Source: an uncultured Coriobacteriaceae bacterium
GTDB lineage: Bacteria > Actinomycetota > Coriobacteriia > Coriobacteriales > Atopobiaceae
Assembly (NCBI GenBank): GCA_900552935.1
Contig: USBN01000032.1
Coordinates: 1-17,464, forward strand
Length of the DNA: 17,464 nucleotides
Reading direction: 5' to 3'
Shown here: positions 14,763 to 17,464 of the stretch, piece after piece
Position numbering within the stretch: the stretch's first letter is position 1
How the letters are laid out: the number at the start of each line of letters is the position of its first letter
Translations under genes and position numbers: made by a program
Notes under the pieces: model-generated
What the model was told of the DNA's origin: nothing
Database searches by the model: none
What the model saw: only the letters and a program-made list of their open reading frames with translations

Positions 14763-15182
14763 ATGGCCCAAAGACCAACGGAGGAGCTCCTCGCGGAGCT
14801 GCTCGAGGCGCCCGACATCGATACGTTTCTCGACTCTCATCAGCTTGGTGAGCCGTCGCTCCCTGACTACCTCAATGCCCTTCTCGCGGAGAAGAACCTC
14901 GAGCGTGCGCAGGTCGTGCGTATGGCAAACCTCAACGAGACCTTTGGCTATCAGATCTTCATGGGCACGCGTAATCCCAGCCGCAACAAGCTGCTTCAGA
15001 TCGCCTTCGCGTTGTCGCTGACCCTGCGCGAGACCAACCGCATGCTCGAGGCGGGCGGGGTGAGCTCGCTGTATAGCAAGAGTCGTCGAGATGCGATCAC
15101 CATCTTCTGCCTCGAGCGGGGATGTTCACTCCAGAGGGTGAACGAGGAGCTCTATCGCTTTGGGGAAGAGACGATTTGCTGA
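14763..15182 (+). CDS. XRE-like helix-turn-helix protein paired with a kinase
   Basis: The protein has 139 residues. A lambda-repressor-like fold is seen at about 34-97 (YLNALLAEKNLERAQVVRMA, FGYQIFMGTRNPSRNKLL, IAFALSLTLRETNRML), followed by GVSSLYSKSRRDAITIFCLERG. This arrangement is recalled as common in gut Firmicutes and Actinobacteria next to membrane Ser/Thr kinases. It probably binds DNA, and its target may include the 11-bp inverted repeat just after its own gene (15228-15261). GAGAGGGGG (14750-14758) precedes ATG 14763. The protein could be a phosphorylation target of the adjacent kinase. HTH assignment is good; the regulatory link is inference. Confidence 0.8.
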   Translation: MAQRPTEELLAELLEAPDIDTFLDSHQLGEPSLPDYLNALLAEKNLERAQVVRMANLNETFGYQIFMGTRNPSRNKLLQIAFALSLTLRETNRMLEAGGVSSLYSKSRRDAITIFCLERGCSLQRVNEELYRFGEETIC

Positions 15183-15227
15183 CGGCGGTGGTACGGTATT
15201 GTCCGGCGTGTGATTGATCGCGAACAT

Positions 15228-15261
15228 GGCGAGCGGGATGCGAATTAGTGTCCCGCTCGCC
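15228..15261. promoter_or_regulatory. Perfect 11-bp inverted repeat between HTH and kinase genes
   Basis: GGCGAGCGGGA (15228-15238) and TCCCGCTCGCC (15251-15261) are perfectly complementary, with a 12-base spacer. It may be an operator for the upstream HTH protein or a leader hairpin of the kinase message. It favours a kinase start at 15277, downstream of it. Confidence 0.6.
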
Positions 15262-15276
15262 TGCTGTTGTTGGGAT

Positions 15277-16647
15277 ATGGATATCGAGACGACAGATGGC
15301 ATACACGAGCAACTGGAGGGTGCGCTTGGCGCCGGGCTCTTCTCTTCCGCGCCCGCGGACGCCTATCGTGTGGAGCGCACGCTCAAGCGCACTCCCGCCG
15401 AGGTGACGGAGCTCGTATGGCTGAGGACTGCTGCGGGGACTGAGCTCGGCCCTTACGTACGCAAGGTCATTTCTCGGGGGAGCGGCCTTGGCTGTGCGTA
15501 CGTCGAGCTCTTTAAGCTGCAGCGCCAGGGCATGCGCTTTCGTCAGCTCCCTCGCATCATTGACTGCCGCGAGAGCGCCGGCTCTCTTGAGGTGCTCCTC
15601 GAATACGTCAAGGGGCGGACACTCGCGCAGGTGGTCGCTGATACCTCGCCTGGTGATCGCGACACGCTTGCGCGCGAGCTCGTCCCCGCGATTTGTGATG
15701 CGGTTTCAGAGCTGCATGGCGCGCTTGATTCGCCGCTGGTCCATCGCGACCTCACTCCCAGCAACGTCATCTGCCCTGATGCTCGTTCGCGTTCCGCTGC
15801 GGGCTTGCGACCTGCTGCGTGTTCGCGCTCCGCCGCGAGTCCGCGAGCTGCATCGCGTTCGTGCTCCGCTGCGGGCTCGGGGCGTGTCGCGAACTCGTGC
15901 TGCCCCGTGCTCATCGACTTCGGCATTGCGCGCGTTTGGCGCGAGGGCGAGGAGGCCGACACCACGCATTTCGGGACTCGCTCCTATGCCCCGCCAGAGC
16001 AGTACGGTTTTGGCCAGACTGATGTCCGCAGCGATGTCTATGCCCTGGGTATGCTCACGTTCTTCTGCCTGACTGGGCGAGAGGCCACCCCGGTTGATCG
16101 GGAATGCGACTTTGCCTGCGCCGAGGTATCGCCTGCTTGGCGTGGCGTAATAACAAAGGCCACCTCCCTAGATCCCGATGACCGCTATCAAAGCGTGGCC
16201 GAGATGCGCGATGAGCTTCCCGGGGCTGCCGATGGGCGCTTGCGCATGCATTTCGGAAGGCCTGGGAATCGGTCTCGCTCGCTTGCCATGACGCTTACCG
16301 AGATGAGGGAGCGCTACCTCAGCGCTTCGGTGCCGAGCTTTTGGAGTGTGAGGAACGTTGTCGTATGTCTCACTGCCGCAATCATTCTTTTTTCTTGCGC
16401 GATTTGCCTGTTTGACGAAAAGTACTATGTCGCTGGCCCGCTCTGGCTCAACGTTTATGGGTTCGCGCTGTTCTTTCCCTGCATGGTGCTGGTGTGTGGC
16501 TGGGTCCTTCTCGATAAGCGGTGGTTGTTCGCAAACATTGGCTTTCTGCGGCGCTGGGGCCGCAAACGAGCTCGAGCTGTGAGCGCCGGAGTCTTCGTTG
16601 TTGCCTGGCTGCTGCTCGTTGTTTTTGTCGGCATTTGTAGGCGGTAG
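15277..16647 (+). CDS. Membrane-anchored Hanks-type serine/threonine protein kinase
   Basis: From ATG 15277 the protein has 456 residues. The kinase domain shows the ATP-site lysine in YVRKVI (K63), HRDLTPSN (156-163), DFG (214-216), APPEQ (238-242) and SDVYALGML (252-260). A canonical glycine-rich loop is not clear. Three hydrophobic segments (about 359-379, 388-412, 434-453) anchor the C-terminus. Between HRD and DFG lies a 36-residue insert of three 12-residue repeats. Without it the loop would have normal length. In-frame ATGs at 15226 and 15238 and a TTG at 15214 exist, but none has a good ribosome site, and they fall in or before the 15228-15261 palindrome. The start is therefore uncertain by up to 21 residues. 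The kinase probably signals with the HTH protein encoded 94 bases upstream. Confidence 0.87.
   Translation: MDIETTDGIHEQLEGALGAGLFSSAPADAYRVERTLKRTPAEVTELVWLRTAAGTELGPYVRKVISRGSGLGCAYVELFKLQRQGMRFRQLPRIIDCRESAGSLEVLLEYVKGRTLAQVVADTSPGDRDTLARELVPAICDAVSELHGALDSPLVHRDLTPSNVICPDARSRSAAGLRPAACSRSAASPRAASRSCSAAGSGRVANSCCPVLIDFGIARVWREGEEADTTHFGTRSYAPPEQYGFGQTDVRSDVYALGMLTFFCLTGREATPVDRECDFACAEVSPAWRGVITKATSLDPDDRYQSVAEMRDELPGAADGRLRMHFGRPGNRSRSLAMTLTEMRERYLSASVPSFWSVRNVVVCLTAAIILFSCAICLFDEKYYVAGPLWLNVYGFALFFPCMVLVCGWVLLDKRWLFANIGFLRRWGRKRARAVSAGVFVVAWLLLVVFVGICRR
15784..15891 (+). repeat. 36-bp tandem repeat, three units, inside the kinase gene
   Basis: The units encode RSRSAAGLRPAA, CSRSAASPRAAS and RSCSAAGSGRVA (15784-15819, 15820-15855, 15856-15891). 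They share the SAA centre and the DNA core TCCGCTGCGGGC or close variants. The period is a multiple of three, so copy-number change would keep the kinase frame. Confidence 0.85.
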
Positions 16648-16838
16648 GCCGCCGTCTCGCGTCTGCGGGGTTTCTCTCGCGTGATAAATCGTCGTTTCGT
16701 GGGTGGCGGGGGGTGTCTTTTGCAGCCGTCGGCCCGTTGGCGCAGGGCGGGATATCGTTCCCGCAGGCGACAAGCCGTCGTTATGCGAACGACGAGCCTC
16801 GTTTTGCGTATTGGCACTGGCTTTTGATTTGTAAAAGT
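16648..16838 (+). other. Gap after the kinase, with small hairpins
   Basis: GCGGGA (16747-16752) pairs with TCCCGC (16759-16764). CGTCGTT (16776-16782) pairs with AACGACG (16788-16794), and a short CGTTTTGCG follows, which could act as a weak terminator. No coding sequence is supported. Confidence 0.35.
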
Positions 16839-16964
16839 CGCTAAGTAGGGGGCTAATCCGGGGTCTGCCGAGTAGACAGCGGTTTTGCGCTACAAAACCC
16901 CAGCTCGTAAATTCCTTTAAATCGAGTCTACTCGCGTCACTGCGAATTAGCCCCCTACTTGGCG
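16839..16964 (+). repeat. Structured repeat A, copy 2 (nested stems)
   Basis: The left arm 16839-16860 is identical to copy 1 over 22 bases; the right arm 16943-16964 pairs with one mismatch and one G-U. The inner stem is CGAGTAGAC (16869-16877) with GTCTACTCG (16926-16934). The innermost stem is GGTTTTG (16881-16887) with CAAAACC (16893-16899). The core ACAAAACCCCAGCTCG lies at 16892-16907. ATTTTTGTTT follows the arm. Confidence 0.88.
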
Positions 16965-17069
16965 CCATTTTTGTTTGGCGCGGCGTGACCGCGGCCAAGT
17001 TTTCCTCCACGGGCATTGATTTCGCCTTCTGCACGCAGCTCGTTTGACACCTAGCTTGCCTGATACCCA

Positions 17070-17229
17070 GCTCGCCTGAGAAGTATGGACATGCTTTTGG
17101 TTATGCCGGGTACACAGCGTTTCCGAGTTGCAAAACCCCAGGTCGCAGCGTGTCAAATGAGGGGACTACTTGGCTGATCGCGAATCATGTCCATACTTCT
17201 CGGGGGAGTGCGCAAAGGGCACCTCTCGT
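17070..17229 (+). repeat. Structured repeat B, copy 2, with conserved 3' tail
   Basis: The 16-bp arms 17078-17093 and 17186-17201 are identical to those of copy 1. The stem extends to 17070-17077 with 17202-17209 with one mismatch. The inner stem GCCGGGTA (17105-17112) pairs with 17167-17174 using two G-U pairs. The core GCAAAACCCCAGGTCG lies at 17130-17145. The tail is at 17206-17229. Confidence 0.86.
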
Positions 17230-17271
17230 GCGACAATCGGGGCGTTCGCAAGCGTGGGGCTGGAGGGACGC

Positions 17272-17464
17272 ATGGAGATCAAGGCTTGGATCTACGACGA
17301 ATTTCCCGAGTGCGCGGCCGTGCCCGATGGGGCGCGCGTGTTGGAGACGACGGGCGACGAGTTGGGCTCTCGGTACGTTCCGGACGTCGTGTACCTTTGC
17401 CGTGGTGATCACGATCTGCACCTTCAGCTGTTGATTCCCACGTGCCGTAACTCGCTCAATGCGG
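17272..17464 (+). CDS. Start of an unidentified protein, runs off the window (partial)
   Basis: ATG 17272 follows GGAGGG (17262-17267) by four bases, and the frame stays open to the last base, giving 64 residues that begin MEIKAWIYDEFPEC. The stretch VPDVVYLCRGDHDLHLQLLIP resembles the N-terminal strand pair placed before the first conserved block of alpha/beta-hydrolase esterases, but no catalytic motif is reached. It starts 43 bases after the tail of repeat B copy 2. The hydrolase guess is weak; that it is coding is likely from its ribosome site and codon use. Confidence 0.6.
   Translation, partial: MEIKAWIYDEFPECAAVPDGARVLETTGDELGSRYVPDVVYLCRGDHDLHLQLLIPTCRNSLNA

Noticed and set aside
13522..17209. 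CRISPR array or integron attC sites
   Set aside because: There are no short regular repeat-spacer units, no cas or integrase gene, and no cassette structure. The elements are long nested inverted repeats in two pairs.
1..17464. tRNA or rRNA genes
   Set aside because: No cloverleaf with a TTCAA/TTCGA arm and CCA-like end, and no rRNA core sequence, was recognised by eye on either strand.

Overview
The window is dense, high-GC bacterial DNA, and most genes it holds lie on the plus strand. Codon choice (strong GC3), the gene order, and a gut-type HTH plus serine/threonine kinase pair suggest an actinomycete of the class Coriobacteriia (Collinsella or Olsenella-like). This placement is inference; no rRNA or other taxonomic marker is present.

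Layout: (1) positions 2-1858 hold the 3' end of carB (carbamoyl phosphate synthase large subunit), a 277-base gap with a hairpin, and ilvE (branched-chain aminotransferase) with a clear rho-independent terminator. (2) Positions 1860-2213 are an AT-rich regulatory region with two candidate promoters, a 26-bp operator-like palindrome and a 12-bp direct repeat spaced by 105 bp. (3) Positions 2214-11163 are one co-directional catabolic cluster: KDPG/KDPGal-type aldolase, PTS IIA, D-2-hydroxyacid dehydrogenase, galactonate dehydratase DgoD, zinc alcohol dehydrogenase, PTS IIB, PTS IIC of the galactitol family, an IlvD/Edd-family dehydratase, and a second D-2-hydroxyacid dehydrogenase. (4) uvrC (11403-13487), with a long N-terminal extension. 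(5) A 3.4-kb stretch flanked by two copies of a two-part structured repeat (A then B; 13522-13861 and 16839-17209). Between the copies lie a small FxLYD-type membrane protein, an HTH protein and a membrane-anchored Ser/Thr kinase. (6) The start of an unfinished reading frame at 17272.

How the parts may work together: the catabolic cluster looks like a sugar-acid route. A PTS of the galactitol family would import and phosphorylate the substrate. The two hydroxyacid dehydrogenases and the zinc dehydrogenase would adjust the oxidation state, two unrelated dehydratases would make a 2-keto-3-deoxy acid, and the aldolase would yield pyruvate plus a triose. No sugar-acid kinase and no regulator are encoded in the cluster, so phosphorylation by the PTS and control by a distant regulator are the natural hypotheses.

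The two least ordinary things here are the A/B repeats and the kinase. The repeats are four copies of a nested-stem element with conserved spacing and covarying base pairs. The kinase carries a three-unit, 36-bp tandem repeat inserted in frame between its HRD and DFG motifs.
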